Of a DNA stretch of 64,000 nt, positions 1-9,477 are shown piece by piece. Under the pieces are notes generated by a model, which was not told where the DNA came from, ran no database searches, and worked only from the letters and a program-made list of their open reading frames with translations. The position numbers and the translations under genes are program-made. The stretch's first letter is position 1. Each line of letters begins with the position of its first letter. This DNA comes from CAWCTB01 sp963798275 (GTDB lineage: Bacteria > Acidobacteriota > Terriglobia > Terriglobales > Acidobacteriaceae), in the NCBI GenBank assembly GCA_963798275.1, contig CAWCTB010000009.1:124001-188000 (forward strand), read 5' to 3'.

Positions 1-2416
1 TAGGTATTGCCGGTTGCGTCAGCTCGCTGGCGATCTGCGCCGGCGGCAATTCAAACTCCTTCGTCGGCACGAAGATCATCAAGTTGCTTGAGACTATGTT
101 GCCGCCGACGATCAGATCGGTCACGGCGATAGTCTTGCCCAAGTCAGCGCCCAGGTTCGTAATGTCGAGCATCGGCACAATCTGGTAGACCTTGCTGGAG
201 AGCGGAGTAACTTCGATAGTCTGGGTCTTGTCGCTGAGAAGCTTGCCATCGACCGTCATGAAGCGGACGCGCAGGCTGGCCGGAGTTGCGGTGGTCTTGT
301 CGGAGACTACATAGACCGCCATGTTGCCTTCTTCGGCGTGCGGCGAGACCAGCAGCGGAGCATAGAAGCGGCGCGCGTAGTATTGCAGGGCCTTCCAGCG
401 TCCGTAGTAGTCGATGCTCGACCACGAAGCGACCGGCCAGCAGTCATTCAATTGCCAGTAGATGGAGCCCATGGTGCGGGGACGATTGCGGCGAAGGTGC
501 TCCGCGCCGATCTTGATGCCATCGGCCTGCAGCACCTGGCTGGCGTAGAGGAACGACGGGAAGTCCTTGGGCTCGGGATGATCGCGCAGCATGTAGATCT
601 TGATCAGTTCGTTGCCGTTCGTTGTTCTTCTGGTGCGCCAGCATGACTGGGGTAAAGATGTTGGCGCGGTCCTCGGGGATGAGTGAAGGCCTCGATGGTG
701 CGCATCTCGGGGAAGGACTGGAAATCCGTACTCGGTCATGAAGCGCGGGTTGTGCTTCTCGTAGTCGGTGAAGGGAACGCGCCCGTGCCAGACCGACCAG
801 TCGTGCATGTCGCCGGACTGATAGCTGTCGCTGACCTCTTCGTAGTCGGCGCTGGGGGAGCTGGGCCAGTACGGCGTCTCGGGAGCCAGGCGATTTACGG
901 CCGAGGCGAGAATGCCGCTGAAGGTGGAAACGTAGTCCTGCCACATCTGGAAGCGCACGTTGGCGGGCAGCTTGTCGCGGTCGTGCCAGGCCAGCGCAAC
1001 CTCGGTTTCGTTGTTGCCGCACCAGATGACGATGCTGGGGTGGTTGCGCAGGCGGCGAAGCTGGTCTTCGGCTTCCTGGGCTACGTTCAGTTTCCAGAAG
1101 TATGCGCCCGGCTGCCAGTCGTTGCCGAACATGAAGTCCTGCCAGATCATGATGCCGAGCTCGTCGCACAGGTCGTAGAACTCGTCGGTCTCGTAGTAGC
1201 CACCGCCCCAGTGGCGGATCATGTTCATGTTGGCGTCAACCGCCGATTGCAGAATGCGGCGATAGTCGGCGGTAGTCACGCGGGTGGGGAAGCTGTCGAA
1301 GGGAATGACGTCCGCGCCCTTGCCGAAGACGGGAATGCCGTTGATGACGAACTCGAAGGAGCGTCCCCACTGGTCGGGCTCACGGCGCAGCACGACGGAA
1401 CGAAGCCCGGTCTTCGCAGTCGCCTGGTCTTCGAGGCGCTTGCCGACTTTGACCTGCGCGTTGAACTTATAGATGGGCTGCGCGCCATAGCCCGCGGGAT
1501 ACCACAGCTCCGGCCTATTGATGTCGATGGGGAAAGCGACGTTGTTGACGCCGGAATGCAACTGCACATCGCGGGTGATGCTGAGCTTCTTGCCGGCATG
1601 CATATAGTCAATCGAAACCGTTGCGGATGCGTCTTGCGCGGCGGTGACTTCGACGTCGGCCATGAGGTGCGCTACCGCGGCGCTCACGTCGAACTGCCGG
1701 ATGTGCAGATTGGAGATACGGGCGGTGTCCCAGGCTTCGAGGCGCGCCGGGCGCCAGATGCCGCTGGTGACGAAGCGCGGCCCCCAGTCCCATCCGTATT
1801 CATAGGCGGCTTTGCGGACGTAGGTCTTGGCTTCGGTGTGGGTCTTGTCGCGCCAGGGATCGGCAGCCGCGAGCTTGGCCGCGGCCTTGATGGGGGAAGG
1901 GAAGACCACGCGCAGTTGGTTCGCTCCGGCCTTGAGGTCCGGCTTCACGTTGACGCGCCACACGCGAAACATGTTGTCGGCGGTGAGGATCGGCTTGTCG
2001 TTGAGATATACCTGCGAATAGGCGTCGAGGCCCTCGAACACCAGATCGATGTTGGGCTGCTTCAGCAGGTCGGGCGAGGCTGAGATCGTGGTGCGGTATT
2101 CCCAGTCGGCGTTTTCGATCCATTGCAGCTTGCTTTCGTTGTCGCGAAAGAAGGGATCGGGGATGAGCTTGTTGCGCAACAGATCGAGATGCACGCATCC
2201 GGGCACGACCGCGGGGCGCCATTGCGCCGCGTCGGTCACCGTTGACGAAGGGCCGGTCGTAGGCTGAGCCGAATCCGCCGGTTCGATGATCTGACGGAAC
2301 TCCCAGCCGGAGTTGAGCGGGATGTCTTGCTTGGCAGTTGACGGTTGCGCCATAGAGAAGAAAGAAGTGAGCAGTAAGAATAGCGAGCCAAGGACCGGTC
2401 GAATTAAGTTTCGCAA
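1..2416 (-). CDS. secreted beta-mannosidase, glycoside hydrolase family 2 (3'-partial)
   Basis: Predicted to hydrolyse beta-mannosides from plant or fungal polysaccharide or glycan fragments, after export. I start it at TTG 2416: AGGAG lies 7 bases upstream and the first ~24 residues form a signal peptide (RNLIRPVLGSLFLLLTSFFS); ATG 2353 would lose this. Family marks in order are GWDWGPRF, the RHWGGGYYETDEFYDLCDE stretch, IMIWQDFMFGND, the catalytic-acid motif WCGNNETE, WSVWHG and TEYGFQSFPE, all typical of GH2 mannosidases. Between about 617 and 725 three single-base indels garble ~36 residues and then restore the frame, so I treat them as sequence errors. No stop is reached before base 1, so the C-terminus lies outside the window. 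An antisense reading frame over this gene is a shadow. Confidence 0.88.
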   Translation of the reverse strand, partial: MRNLIRPVLGSLFLLLTSFFSMAQPSTAKQDIPLNSGWEFRQIIEPADSAQPTTGPSSTVTDAAQWRPAVVPGCVHLDLLRNKLIPDPFFRDNESKLQWIENADWEYRTTISASPDLLKQPNIDLVFEGLDAYSQVYLNDKPILTADNMFRVWRVNVKPDLKAGANQLRVVFPSPIKAAAKLAAADPWRDKTHTEAKTYVRKAAYEYGWDWGPRFVTSGIWRPARLEAWDTARISNLHIRQFDVSAAVAHLMADVEVTAAQDASATVSIDYMHAGKKLSITRDVQLHSGVNNVAFPIDINRPELWYPAGYGAQPIYKFNAQVKVGKRLEDQATAKTGLRSVVLRREPDQWGRSFEFVINGIPVFGKGADVIPFDSFPTRVTTADYRRILQSAVDANMNMIRHWGGGYYETDEFYDLCDELGIMIWQDFMFGNDWQPGAYFWKLNVAQEAEDQLRRLRNHPSIVIWCGNNETEVALAWHDRDKLPANVRFQMWQDYVSTFSGILASAVNRLAPETPYWPSSPSADYEEVSDSYQSGDMHDWSVWHGRVPFTDYEKHNPRFMTEYGFPVLPRDAHHRGLHSSPRTAPTSLPQSCWRTRRTTNGNELIKIYMLRDHPEPKDFPSFLYASQVLQADGIKIGAEHLRRNRPRTMGSIYWQLNDCWPVASWSSIDYYGRWKALQYYARRFYAPLLVSPHAEEGNMAVYVVSDKTTATPASLRVRFMTVDGKLLSDKTQTIEVTPLSSKVYQIVPMLDITNLGADLGKTIAVTDLIVGGNIVSSNLMIFVPTKEFELPPAQIASELTQPAIP

Positions 2417-2869
2417 GGGAACGCTCCTGATCGAGAAGCAAAATACTACCAAGGGAAGGTCGTCTTGCCGCTGGGGAAATCTGCCCGGCTGAGGAATAAC
2501 CCTCAGATCTGCCCCGCGGCTAGATCGGGCAGGACGGATCCGACAGTTAGCTCGAAAGTAACATTTCCAGCAGCTATTTCAATCTGTTAGCTTCAAGTGA
2601 TACTCTGTTGGCAACGGTGCGAGCCAGCAAAGCGGGTACAGGCGGGCGATCCTGGGGAGAGCGATCTCGGGAAAGTTCTGGGCGGTCGCAACTGCATGCG
2701 GTGTCTCGGTGATGATGTAACGATCCTGAAGCTCCTGCGGCATTCCCGTACGAAGACGATCAACATCATTCGCTATTCTGGAGAGTAAGGCATTCGGTTG
2801 AGTGCGCCCATACAGGGCCTGTGCAATAGCGCTTGCAGCACCCGTTCACCTACTGGAAAGAAGCAGTAA
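2417..2869. other. intergenic region between divergent beta-mannosidase and mreB
   Basis: About 450 bases between two divergently transcribed genes. It must hold both promoters, but I see no convincing -35/-10 pair. Short open frames here have no recognisable product. A GGAAAG ribosome-binding site precedes mreB. Confidence 0.5.
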
Positions 2870-3934
2870 ATGTCATCCAACGGCTTTCATAGCAGCGCCA
2901 ATCGTTTCGGCAATCTGCGCTCGTTGTTCAGCATGTTCTCCAGCGATCTGGCCATCGACCTGGGAACGGCGAACACGCTGGTCTACGCGCGCGGCAAGGG
3001 CATCGTGGTCAACGAACCTTCCATTGTTGCCATCAACAAAAACACCGGTGAAGTAGAAGCCGTCGGCAAGGAAGCGAAGGAGATGCTGGGCCGCACGCCG
3101 GGCAACATCGTCGCCATCAAGCCGATGAAAGACGGCGTCATCGCGGACTTCAAAGTCACCGAGAAGATGCTGAACTACTTCATCCAGAAGGCGCACAACC
3201 GCAAAATGCTGGTACATCCGCGCATCGTGATCGGGGTTCCGTCGGAGATCACGCAGGTGGAAAAGCGGGCGGTCATGGACTCGGCGTATCGCGCCAAGGC
3301 CAGCGAAGTGCACCTGGTCGAACAGGCGATGGTGGCGGCGATCGGCGCGGGGTTGCCCATCACCGAGCCGAGCGGCAACATGGTGGTGGACATCGGCGGC
3401 GGCACGACCGATATCGCCGTCATTTCGCTGAGCGGCATTGTGTATTCGCGGTCTGTTCGCATGGCCGGCAACCAGATGGACGAGTCGATCATGAATTACA
3501 TGAAGCGCAAGTACAACTTGCTGATCGGCGAGCGGACGGCGGAACAGATCAAGGTCGAGATTGGCTCGGCCTATCCGCTGGATAAGCCGCTGACCATGGA
3601 GATCAAGGGACGCAACCTGATTGAAGGCGTGCCCAAGACGATCACCATCGACGACAGCGAAATTCGCGAGGCGGTTAGCGAGTGCGTTTCGACCATCATG
3701 AACGCGATTCGCGTGGCGCTGGAACGGACTCCGCCGGAATTGTCGGCCGATATCAGCGATCGCGGCATCGTGCTGACGGGCGGCGGCGCGCTGCTGAAGA
3801 ACCTGGACAAGCGGATTCGCGAGGAAACCGGACTGCCGGTGGCGATTGCCGACGATCCGTTGTGCAGCGTGGTGCTGGGCACGGGAAAGATGTTGAGCGA
3901 CTTCAAGCTGCTGCGCAAGATATCGATTGATTAG
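2870..3934 (+). CDS. mreB: rod shape-determining protein MreB
   Basis: Bacterial actin homologue that polymerises under the inner membrane and organises the elongasome with MreC, MreD, PBP2 and RodA, all encoded just downstream. The 354-residue length fits the family. ATPase-fold motifs are visible: phosphate-1 DLGTANTLVY near residue 28, phosphate-2 DIGGGTTDIAV near 173 and the adenosine motif LTGGGALL near 301. ATG 2870 has GGAAAG upstream; the N-terminal ~22 residues before FSSDLAIDLG are an extension relative to E. coli MreB, and an internal ATG near 2933 lacks a visible ribosome-binding site. The frame is intact, unlike its neighbours. Confidence 0.97.
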   Translation: MSSNGFHSSANRFGNLRSLFSMFSSDLAIDLGTANTLVYARGKGIVVNEPSIVAINKNTGEVEAVGKEAKEMLGRTPGNIVAIKPMKDGVIADFKVTEKMLNYFIQKAHNRKMLVHPRIVIGVPSEITQVEKRAVMDSAYRAKASEVHLVEQAMVAAIGAGLPITEPSGNMVVDIGGGTTDIAVISLSGIVYSRSVRMAGNQMDESIMNYMKRKYNLLIGERTAEQIKVEIGSAYPLDKPLTMEIKGRNLIEGVPKTITIDDSEIREAVSECVSTIMNAIRVALERTPPELSADISDRGIVLTGGGALLKNLDKRIREETGLPVAIADDPLCSVVLGTGKMLSDFKLLRKISID

Positions 3935-3944
3935 TATCGAGCGA

Positions 3945-4150
3945 CCTGTTCCGTGGTTGAAAGGGCGCCTTTGGCCTTTAGCCGGCTGCCTTCGGAAGGG
4001 GCCCGGGTAAGACGGCCGTAGGGGCGTGATGGAACGCGAGTCCCTCGGGACGATACAAACAGCCGATCCCACGACGGACTGAAGTCCGCGTGGAATGACA
4101 GGAATGAGGGTGAACGGCACGGCTGAAAGCCGTGCCCCTTCAAAACGTTG
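3945..4150. repeat. dispersed palindromic repeat cluster downstream of mreB
   Basis: Contains a strong hairpin at 4116-4136 (GGCACGGCT / AGCCGTGCC) followed by CCCTTCAAAACG, plus related imperfect palindromes: CGGACTGAAGTCCG near 4074-4087 and a GAGTCCCTCGGGAC segment. The same modules recur at 13958-14050, 54597-54662 and 60717-60800, always outside genes. It separates mreB from mreC, so it may act as an mRNA-stabilising or terminating element. Confidence 0.75.
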
Positions 4151-4241
4151 AACCAACGTCCGTTTTTCCCGCAGCCTGTGAAAGCGCGAGCAGGTTAGAC
4201 AAGGGTGGATGCAGACGGCCACGGTCTGCTCTGCAGGGCGT

Positions 4242-5526
4242 ATGGACACTATTCTCGGCCGCTTCAGGAACCTGATTGTGCTGGCGGCCATTTTGTTCGC
4301 CCAGATCATGGGCCTGGCGGTGCAAGTGAAACTGCCGGCGCAGGCGGGCGAGACGCGCCTGCTGCGCCTGTGGGCGGTGGCCGCCATCACTCCTTTCGAG
4401 AGCGCCGTCGTACATACGCAGAAGTTCTTCCACGATAGGCTGGCACAACTATGTTTACCTGCGCGGGGTGCGAGGCGAGAACCGCGAGCTACGCGCCGAA
4501 CTGGATCACATGAAACTGGAGCAGGTGCGCCTGCGGGAAGACGCAGAGATGGCGCGCCGCATCCAGTCGCTGCTGGCGTTCAAGGAGCAGTACATCGATA
4601 GCACGGTCGCGGCGCAGGTCATCGGAACCAGCGGCAGCGATCAATCGCGCGTGCTGTACATCGATAAGGGCTCGAATGACGGGATCGCGCGCGACATGGC
4701 GGTGATCACTCCCAATGGCATCGTGGGCAAAATCGTGCAGGTGTTTCCCGACTCGGCACAGGTGCTGCCGATCAACGATCAGCTCAGCGGGGTCGGCGTC
4801 GTGCTGCAGGGATCGCGGCTGCAGGGAACGCTGAAGGGTGCGGCCGACGGAAGCGTCACGGTGCAGTACATCATGTCCGACGAGAAGGTCGAACCGGGCG
4901 AGCAGGTCGTGACCACCGGAGGCGATCGGATTTTCCCCCGGGGACTACCGGTGGGCAAGGTCGTCAGCTCGCAACCGGGACACGATCTCTTCCTGAACAT
5001 CAAGGTGGCTCCGTCGGCAGACCTGAATCGTATCGACGAAGTGCTGGTGGTTACCAAGAAGACGGAGAAGCTACCAGACACCGAGGACCTCGGGCCGATT
5101 CGCGCATCGGACATTCTGGCGCAGCGCCTGCCGGGCGTGCCCAGCAAGCCGGAGATTGACGCCAAGGGAAATGTGGTGAACCCAAATCCCGCGACTGCCG
5201 GACAAGCCGCTGCGCCGGGCGCGGCGACTGCAACCCAAGGCACGACGGCGACACGTGGAACAGCGCCGGGCGCGGTCAACAATCGCGGAGTTGCGGGCGC
5301 TAACCCAACCAACAAGCCTGCGGCCGGTACGGCGGCAGGCACCACGGCAAGTGGTTCGAAGCCCTGGGGCCGGCCGGCACGGTGACACCCAGGCCATCGG
5401 CCAACGAGGCAGCGCCCGCCGCGACCGCACCGAAACCGGTGCGCAAGCCTCCTGCCAACGCAGCTTCCCCGGATGGGACGGCTCAACCCGTGACCACCTC
5501 CTGCCGGAGACAACCCGCAGCGATGA
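4242..5526 (+). CDS. mreC: rod shape-determining protein MreC (frameshifted)
   Basis: Periplasmic scaffold of the elongasome that binds PBP2. From ATG 4242 (MDTILGRFRN) the protein has one N-terminal membrane segment (LIVLAAILFAQIMGL), a coiled-coil helix (RGENRELRAELDHMKLEQ onward) and the beta-domain core with GSNDGIARDMAVITPNGIVG and GEQVVTTGGDRIFPRGLPVG. A one-base insertion near 4439 breaks the frame between helix and membrane segment. The C-terminus is a low-complexity Ala/Thr/Pro/Gly tail crossing further shifts near 5375 and 5498; after the last shift the frame ends in TGA at 5524-5526, overlapping the mreD ATG in an ATGA junction. A shorter reading stops at 5385. An in-frame ATG exists at 4209. 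Confidence 0.88.
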
Positions 5527-6066
5527 CGACGCGCAACATGGCATTCCGCGGAAGCCTGACATCACGCGACCAGGTTGCGGTCTACGAGTTCAGTTGGCCG
5601 GCGAGTCATTCTCATTCCGCTGGCAGCGATTGTCATACAAGCGTTCCTGCCAGTGCGGGTGCGCTTCATGCCGGTCATCGATTTGCCGATGATGGTGACC
5701 ATTTTCTTCGCGGTGGCGCGACGCAATCCCATCAGCGGTTGCCTTACCGGCGCGGTGATCGGTATGTTGCAGGACACGCTGGCGGGACCGGCTCATCCCA
5801 TCGGCATGTACGGCATCGCTGACACTGTCATTGGATTTGCGGCATCATCGCTGGGAGTGAAGATCGATGTGGAGAACGGCGGTACGAGGTTCCTGATTAC
5901 GTATGTGTTCTTCGTCGCACACCAGGGGATTTACTACGGCGTGGCCCGCGGCCTGCTGCGGCAGACGGTGCAGTGGAGTTGGAGCCACGTGGCGATCTTC
6001 GCGCTGGTGAACGCAATTGTTGGCGTCGCAGTGTACGCGTTCCTGGACCGCTTCAAGCAGCGATAG
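5523..6066 (+). CDS. mreD: rod shape-determining protein MreD (frameshifted)
   Basis: Small polytopic membrane protein of the elongasome. The core reads VILIPLAAIVIQAFLPVRV, then DLPMMVTIFFAVARRNPISG and QDTLAGPAHPIGMYGIADT, with about five hydrophobic segments, as in MreD. The N-terminus (MAFRGSL, then VYEFSWPA) is in another frame that joins after a one-base insertion near 5606, so the TTG at 5575 is probably not the true start. ATG 5523 overlaps the inferred mreC stop, suggesting translational coupling; ATG 5541 is the alternative. Corrected length is about 180 residues. Confidence 0.85.
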
Positions 6067-6080
6067 GCCCGGGCATCCCA

Positions 6081-6119
6081 AAATCCAAAAACGAAAAGCG
6101 GAGCCGGGAAGGCTCCGCT
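6081..6119 (-). terminator. intrinsic terminator of the PEP-CTERM gene
   Basis: Perfect 9-bp stem AGCGGAGCC / GGCTCCGCT at 6097-6119 with a 5-base loop. On the minus strand it is followed by a T-rich run (TTTTCGTTTTT). It lies just past the stop of the minus-strand PEP-CTERM gene and between it and convergent mreD. Confidence 0.8.
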
Positions 6120-6143
6120 CTGCGCAAACTGACGCGGGTAAGA

Positions 6144-6731
6144 CTACGCTGCGAAGCGGCGACGAATCGCGGCGGCGGCAGCGAGGACACCGGAGCCGAG
6201 CATGATGAGCGTGCCGGGCTCAGGAGTGGCGCTGCCGTTGTAGGTTATGTTGTTGATGTTGAGCACAAAGTCCGGAGAGGTGATCAGCACGGAGGTGAAA
6301 GGCGTGTCGGTGACCGAGAATAAGTCCGGCGTGAGGTAACCAGCCGCGGTGCTTCCTTGGGTGAAGGAATCACCGTTACCCAACAAGAAAGTTACGTCAC
6401 TTCCATCGAACGTGCCGTAGTTCACCGAGAAGAACGACGTGGCGTTGGGGAACGTGATCAGGATGTTCTCGACGCCCGACACTCGCCTCTTGGGAAGACA
6501 GGACAGCCGGATCGCCACTGAACAGCGGGCCAACATCGAACAGGCTGGCAAGGCCCAGCGCGGCCTGTTGTTGAATAGCACACCGTCGTAGGTGACGGAG
6601 GCGTCACCAGTTCCATAGAAAATGTACAGCTGAGGGCTGGGGTCTGGTACGACCACGGTAGTGGCGTACGACGCCGCAACGCCCAGCAAGACCAGGGCGA
6701 TGACCAAAACAGGTGCAACGAGTTTGCGCAT
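6144..6731 (-). CDS. PEP-CTERM sorting domain protein
   Basis: Secreted protein destined for exosortase-dependent C-terminal processing. It has an N-terminal signal peptide (MRKLVAPVLVIALVLLGVAAS), a beta-rich middle and the C-terminal tripartite tag: ATPEPGT, a hydrophobic helix (LIMLGSGVLAAAAA) and a basic end (IRRRF). GGAGG precedes ATG 6731. Residues about 58-86 look garbled; in a neighbouring frame the stretch reads AALGLASLFDVGPLFSGDPA, a better fit, so two compensating indels near 6480-6570 are likely. No function can be assigned beyond surface or matrix export. It sits convergently between mreD and mrdA. Confidence 0.85.
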   Translation of the reverse strand: MRKLVAPVLVIALVLLGVAASYATTVVVPDPSPQLYIFYGTGDASVTYDGVLFNNRPRWALPACSMLARCSVAIRLSCLPKRRVSGVENILITFPNATSFFSVNYGTFDGSDVTFLLGNGDSFTQGSTAAGYLTPDLFSVTDTPFTSVLITSPDFVLNINNITYNGSATPEPGTLIMLGSGVLAAAAAIRRRFAA

Positions 6732-7293
6732 TTGTCCTCCGTTTGAAATTGTTTAGGTACGACTCTCAGCCCAGGCTGTTAGCACGGCCACGAGCAGCGC
6801 CGGAGAATATAGCACGTTTTCGTCCATTCTAATCATTAATAAAATCACATACTTAACGAGGCTTTGTCTCAAAAAGTGCGCAAGTTATTGTAAATAAACA
6901 GGATGTAGGTCTGGTTTTCTGATGCAACTCGGCGGTTCCATGCCCCGCTTCCTGCTCTATCGGCCCGGCCTTTGGCGGGCTGAGAGGTGATGCAGTTTGC
7001 AACTTCAGCGATCACCGCGTACCCACCCGACAGCGTTTTTCCTGCTGTCTTATCGTGTTACACGCGCGTGGGTTATGTATGCTTCGCTGCTGCAGGCGAG
7101 CCCGACTCCGACTACAATGGGGGCAGAGCACCTCGATGGGTAACCCACCTTTCCGGGCCAGCACAATCGAATGCAGCGGTGTGTGTATCGCAGGAGCAGA
7201 GTGGAGCCCTGGGTGCGAGCTGCGCTTCACGAGAAATCTTTCTGCGGCCGAATGGACCGCCACTGGGGTGGCGAGCGAGAGCCACAGTAGCCG
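6732..7293. other. intergenic region between divergent PEP-CTERM gene and mrdA
   Basis: About 560 bases. 6820-6900 is unusually AT-rich (TAATCATTAATAAAATCACAT) and probably carries the promoter of the minus-strand PEP-CTERM gene. Open frames from about 6987 have no family resemblance and I do not call them. Confidence 0.45.
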
Positions 7294-9477
7294 ATGTTAG
7301 GACGTAAGGACAAGATCTCGGAATTTCGCCTGACGGTAGTGCAGTACGTGCTGCTGGCAGTGTTTCTGGTCCTCGCGTTCGGACTGTGGCGCTTGCAGGT
7401 CGCGCGCAGCGATTACTACTCGTCGCTGGCCGAGCAGAACCGCATCAAGCAGGTGCCGATCCTCGCCCCACGCGGCAAGATTCTCGATCGCGAAGGCCGC
7501 ATCATTGTCGACAACTATCCGTCGTTTTCGGTGCTGTTGCTGCGCGACCAGAACCGGGACCTCAACGCAGACGCCGACCTGATCGCATCCGGCTTGAACA
7601 TGCAGCCCGATGAGCTGCGCGCGCGCCTGAAGCGAATGGCCGCGGTGCCGGGATACCAGCCGCTCTTCCTGAAAGACGACATCACGCCGGACGAGCTGGC
7701 CTTCATCGAAGCGCACCGGGCAGAGCTGCCGGAACTCGACATCATTAACGTGCATCGCCGGTTGTATCCGCGGGATGGCTTCATGGCGCACGTCATCGGA
7801 TATGTGGGCCAGGTCAGCGAGGACATGCTGCAGCAACCGCAATGGGAGCTGTACAATCCCGGCGACATCGTCGGCATGTCGGGCGTCGAACAGTACTACA
7901 ACGATATTTTGATGGGCAAGAACGGCTCCCGCCAGGTGCTGGTCAACAGCCGCGGCAAGGAAGTGGGCACGCTGAGCGATGTGCCTGCCGTTCCCGGCAA
8001 GCAGCTCAAGCTCACGATTGACCTGGACCTGCAGATTGCGGCGGAAGAAGCGCTGGAAGGCAAGCCGGGCGCGATCGTCGCCATGGATCCGCGCAATGGC
8101 GAGATTCTCGCCATGGTCAGCCGCCCGGCGTTCGATCCCAATGCGTTCGCGGTACATATCAGCCGAAAGGAATGGAACGAGCTGGTTACCGATCCGGGCA
8201 AGCCGTTGCTCAACAAAGCCATCCAGGCCCAGCTTGCTCCGGGGTCGGTGTTCAAGGTCATCATGGCGACGGCGGGTCTGCAGGAAGGCATCGCGCAGAA
8301 CCTGGTGGTCAGTTGCGGCGGCGGCAAGACGTTTTACGGCCGCTTCTTCAAGTGCTGGATTGCATCGACCCATGGTTCGCACGGCAGCGTGAACATCAGC
8401 AAGGCGATCTACCAGTCGTGCGATTCGTACTTCTACACCCTGGCGGAGAAGCTGGGCATCAGCCGCATCGCCAAGTACGCCACGCTGCTGGGGCTGGGGC
8501 AGAAGACGGGAATCGACCTGCCGCAGGAAGTTTCCGGCGTGATGCCGTCGGAAGAGTGGAAGATCAAGAACTTCAAGCAGAAGTGGTATGCAGGCGAGAC
8601 CATTTCGGTGGGCATCGGACAGGGCGCGGTGGCGACAACGCCGATCCAATTAGCCCGGGCGGTTGGCGCAATTACCAGTGACGGATCGCTGCGCCGGCCG
8701 CACATTGCCTTTCCCGATCAATTTCCGCCGGAATTCAAGCAGGTTGCGAAATACAACGACGAAACCAGGATTCCCATCGACGAAGAGAACTGGATGACCA
8801 TCACCAACGCCATGGCGCAGGTGGTCTCGCCGATGGGAACCGCGGGGCGGGCGGCGGTGCCGGGTATCGACATCGCGGGAAAAACGGGGAGCGCGCAAAC
8901 CGTCTCCAACGACCTGAAGAAGAAAATGTCGGCCAGCGAGAAGAGCCTGTACAAGGACAATGGCTGGTTCGTTGGGGTTACGCCGCGCCGCAATCCCGAG
9001 ATTGTTGTCGCGTGTCTCTTCGAAGGGGGCGAGCACGGCGCACTGGCGGCGCGGGTCGCGACCAAGGTCATCCAGGCGTACGTGGAGAAGCAGCGCACTC
9101 GCCAGACGCAGGTGGCCAAGGCGAACGCCGGCAAGCAGGCCGAAGTCGCAGCCGTGTGGCATGAGGGCGACGAGAAGCAGCCGGACAAATTGCAGGGCGG
9201 CAGCTACACCATTAATGCAGACGGCAAGACGAAGCCGGTGAGCGCCGCACCCGGCATGAGCGCGACCGAGAAGCCTATTCCGGCGCGCGAACTGGAGGCC
9301 ACGGAGTCGCATACCGAAATGGCCGCTCCCGAGTCCGAGCCGGCGGTGCAGCCGCAGGCCCCGGCGTTGACACCGGAGGCGCAGACCGAGCCCGAAGCGC
9401 CGGCCGATAACAAGAAGAAGCCATCCGCCTCGCCCGTGGCTCCCGCGGCGGCGGTGATTCCGCGGAGGCAGCCGTGA
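7294..9477 (+). CDS. mrdA: penicillin-binding protein 2 (MrdA), elongation-specific transpeptidase
   Basis: Cross-links peptidoglycan during cylindrical growth, partnered with RodA encoded next. There is one N-terminal membrane anchor (VVQYVLLAVFLVLAFGLW), a pedestal region with APRGKILDREGRIIVDN, and the transpeptidase domain with the acylation motif SVFK near residue 318, an SxN position read as SCD near 375 and GKTGSAQT near 528. After residue ~610 a ~115-residue Pro/Ala/Glu-rich tail follows, which ordinary PBP2 lacks; this extension is common in acidobacterial homologues as far as I recall. The frame is intact. The stop overlaps the rodA GTG start. Confidence 0.95.
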   Translation: MLGRKDKISEFRLTVVQYVLLAVFLVLAFGLWRLQVARSDYYSSLAEQNRIKQVPILAPRGKILDREGRIIVDNYPSFSVLLLRDQNRDLNADADLIASGLNMQPDELRARLKRMAAVPGYQPLFLKDDITPDELAFIEAHRAELPELDIINVHRRLYPRDGFMAHVIGYVGQVSEDMLQQPQWELYNPGDIVGMSGVEQYYNDILMGKNGSRQVLVNSRGKEVGTLSDVPAVPGKQLKLTIDLDLQIAAEEALEGKPGAIVAMDPRNGEILAMVSRPAFDPNAFAVHISRKEWNELVTDPGKPLLNKAIQAQLAPGSVFKVIMATAGLQEGIAQNLVVSCGGGKTFYGRFFKCWIASTHGSHGSVNISKAIYQSCDSYFYTLAEKLGISRIAKYATLLGLGQKTGIDLPQEVSGVMPSEEWKIKNFKQKWYAGETISVGIGQGAVATTPIQLARAVGAITSDGSLRRPHIAFPDQFPPEFKQVAKYNDETRIPIDEENWMTITNAMAQVVSPMGTAGRAAVPGIDIAGKTGSAQTVSNDLKKKMSASEKSLYKDNGWFVGVTPRRNPEIVVACLFEGGEHGALAARVATKVIQAYVEKQRTRQTQVAKANAGKQAEVAAVWHEGDEKQPDKLQGGSYTINADGKTKPVSAAPGMSATEKPIPARELEATESHTEMAAPESEPAVQPQAPALTPEAQTEPEAPADNKKKPSASPVAPAAAVIPRRQP

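Noticed and set aside
683..2083. Long plus-strand open frame of 466 codons over the beta-mannosidase
   Set aside because: Antisense to a gene with clear GH2 motifs; its composition (Val/Gly/Ala/Arg-rich, no motifs) is that of a mirror frame in high-GC DNA.
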